DNA of 6,885 bases, taken from Actinomycetes bacterium. GTDB taxonomy: Bacteria; Actinomycetota; Acidimicrobiia; Acidimicrobiales; Acidimicrobiaceae. The position numbers were made by a program, and so were the translations under genes. The notes beneath the pieces are model-generated. The model had not been told where the DNA came from, made no database searches, and saw nothing but the letters and a program-made list of their open reading frames with translations. The stretch lies in assembly GCA_021792075.1 (NCBI GenBank), contig JAJYVK010000082.1, forward strand, positions 1-6,885, read 5' to 3'. Shown here piece after piece: positions 6,213 to 6,885 of the stretch. Positions within the stretch are counted from its first letter, which is position 1. Every line of letters starts with the position of its first letter.

Positions 6213-6289
6213 CCAGAGGTGGCAGCTGTTCGATTTGGCCAGCTCTTCCTGCGATTTCACCAAAAAGATAAGTTCGACATTAATTTTCA
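6197..6289 (+). repeat. 10-bp direct repeat TTAATTTTCA
   Basis: TTAATTTTCA occurs at 6197-6206 and at 6280-6289, 83 bases apart. The first copy forms the tail of the stem-loop and the second begins the AT-rich tract before the monooxygenase. The element is AT-rich, so its significance is uncertain. Confidence 0.4.
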
Positions 6290-6344
6290 TTTAAAAAAAG
6301 AAAATTGGTGCTTTACTTTCTCAAGTTTTTGTGACTAATGTCTC

Positions 6345-6350
6345 TATAAG
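6345..6350 (+). promoter_or_regulatory. Candidate -10 box for the monooxygenase gene
   Basis: TATAAG matches five of six positions of TATAAT and lies about 65 bases before the ATG, downstream of an A/T-rich tract (6279-6306) that could act as an UP element. No good -35 hexamer lies 16-18 bases upstream, so the call is weak and an activator or another sigma factor may be needed. Confidence 0.25.
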
Positions 6351-6353
6351 CTT

Positions 6354-6365
6354 TATACGTATACG
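6354..6365. promoter_or_regulatory. Overlapping palindromes downstream of the candidate -10 box
   Basis: TATACGTATA (6354-6363) is a perfect 10-bp palindrome, and CGTATACG (6358-6365) is a second perfect palindrome overlapping it. They fall where a repressor operator for the monooxygenase gene would be expected. No regulator gene is in view. Confidence 0.3.
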
Positions 6366-6399
6366 GATTAATTCGACAGATGATTTACAGCGTACTTGG

Positions 6400-6407
6400 A
6401 AGGTGGG
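6400..6407 (+). promoter_or_regulatory. Ribosome binding site of the monooxygenase gene
   Basis: AAGGTGGG lies 7 bases before the ATG at 6415. The codon just before the ATG is an in-frame TAA (6412-6414), which fixes this as the first possible start. Confidence 0.75.
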
Positions 6408-6414
6408 CAATTAA

Positions 6415-6885
6415 ATGGGCAATGGAAGCGGGGGGTCCAAGGATCCAATACTGGTAGTAGGCGGCGGAATCGGGGGTTTGGCTGCTGCCTTGAGACTTTC
6501 CAGATCTGGTCATGAGGTCGTGGTGCTCGAGAAGGCGGAGCAGTTCGTCGAAATTGGAGCCGGTCTTCAGCTCGCGCCGAACGCTACGCGGGTCCTCAGT
6601 TCACTCGGATTGATGGACAAGATCCGCGATGTGGGTGTGTTCCCGAATCGGCTAAGGCTCAAGACCGCGCTTACAGATGAGAACCTTACACACCTTGATC
6701 TGGGGAAGGGATTCATCGAGAGATACGGCGCCCCATACGTGGTCATGCACCGTAACGATCTTTTGAGCATACTGTTGCAGGGCTGCACCGAGCAGCCGTC
6801 GATCGAGCTTCTTCCGGGCAAGGAAATCAAAGATGTCGTGGACGATCCAGATGGCGTCACAGCGGTGTGCGCAGATGGTGCGACA
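6415..6885 (+). CDS. FAD-dependent monooxygenase, salicylate hydroxylase-like, N-terminal part
   Basis: The frame is open from ATG 6415 to the window edge (157 residues; the family is usually about 380-420), so the C-terminus is missing. These group A flavin monooxygenases use NAD(P)H and oxygen to hydroxylate an aromatic substrate in the cytoplasm. The dinucleotide-binding fold is clear: PILVVGGGIGGLAAALRLSR at 11-30, with the glycine loop at 16-21, followed by VVVLEK with the ribose-binding acid E39. Next come GAGLQLAPNATRVLSSLGL (48-66) and YVVMHRNDLLSILL (108-121), whose His-Arg before Asp-Leu-Leu is typical of the family's FAD contact. The best resemblance is to salicylate 1-monooxygenase and 3-hydroxybenzoate 6-hydroxylase types. 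The substrate cannot be set from this part, and the GD and DG motifs are partly out of view. Nine residues, Gly/Ser-rich, precede the first strand. It is transcribed away from the sigma/anti-sigma pair. Confidence 0.9.
   Translation, partial: MGNGSGGSKDPILVVGGGIGGLAAALRLSRSGHEVVVLEKAEQFVEIGAGLQLAPNATRVLSSLGLMDKIRDVGVFPNRLRLKTALTDENLTHLDLGKGFIERYGAPYVVMHRNDLLSILLQGCTEQPSIELLPGKEIKDVVDDPDGVTAVCADGAT

Larger units (their letters stand above)
6029..6414. other. Divergent intergenic region between the sigma gene and the monooxygenase gene
   Basis: These 386 bases separate two genes that start away from each other, so promoters for both are expected here. The part near the sigma gene is of ordinary composition. 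The part near the monooxygenase (about 6270-6375) is strongly AT-rich, with an A-tract at 6293-6304. Elements listed separately are a stem-loop with an alternative pairing partner, a short Trp-rich reading frame, a 10-bp direct repeat, a palindrome and weak promoter-like words. No tRNA or known riboswitch fold is evident. Confidence 0.9.

Noticed and set aside
6204..6290. 28-residue - strand frame in the divergent intergenic region
   Set aside because: There is no ribosome site and no family-like features. Its composition follows the AT-rich DNA.
6567..6860. 97-residue - strand open frame within the monooxygenase gene
   Set aside because: It is antisense to a coding frame with clear FAD-binding motifs.
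1..6885. CRISPR array, insertion sequence, tRNA or rRNA gene
   Set aside because: I found no regularly spaced repeats, no transposase-like coding, no terminal inverted repeats and no cloverleaf-like segment.

Overview
The window holds a housekeeping translation/transcription cluster on the + strand (positions 1-4236), a sigma/anti-sigma pair on the - strand (4323-6028), and the first part of a divergent flavin monooxygenase gene on the + strand (6415 to the right edge). The order rho - rpmE - X - prfA - prmC, a release factor of the actinobacterial type, a moderate GC content by eye and the form of the membrane anti-sigma protein suggest an actinobacterium. A moderate-GC member of the class Acidimicrobiia is my best guess, but this is an inference from family memory and not a proven placement.

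Region 1 (1-4236): the C-terminal two-thirds or less of Rho, ribosomal protein L31 with its four zinc-binding cysteines, an unrecognised 392-residue protein starting at a TTG codon, peptide chain release factor 1, and the RF1/RF2 glutamine methyltransferase PrmC. The last two genes overlap by one base (TGATG). PrmC methylates the GGQ glutamine of the factor encoded just upstream, so enzyme and substrate are co-translated. A long hairpin at 4255-4297 lies between the 3' ends of prmC and the converging anti-sigma gene and probably terminates both transcripts.

Region 2 (4323-6028, - strand): an ECF sigma factor followed with a one-base overlap (TAATG) by a single-pass membrane protein. That protein has a short cytoplasmic N-terminus and a long Ser/Thr-rich outer part with exactly two cysteines. 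This layout is that of a sigma factor held at the membrane by a cognate anti-sigma factor that senses something outside the cell.

Region 3 (6029-6414): a 386-base divergent intergenic region rich in structure. It contains a near-perfect stem-loop with a T-rich tail, a third copy of its arm that can form a competing hairpin, an overlapping 26-codon reading frame with four Trp codons, a perfect 10-bp direct repeat and a palindrome. It may carry control of the sigma gene, of the monooxygenase, or of both.

Region 4 (6415-6885): the N-terminal 157 residues of a group A FAD-dependent monooxygenase of the salicylate hydroxylase-like type, cut by the window edge. It may be a target of the neighbouring sigma factor, but the sequence alone does not show this.
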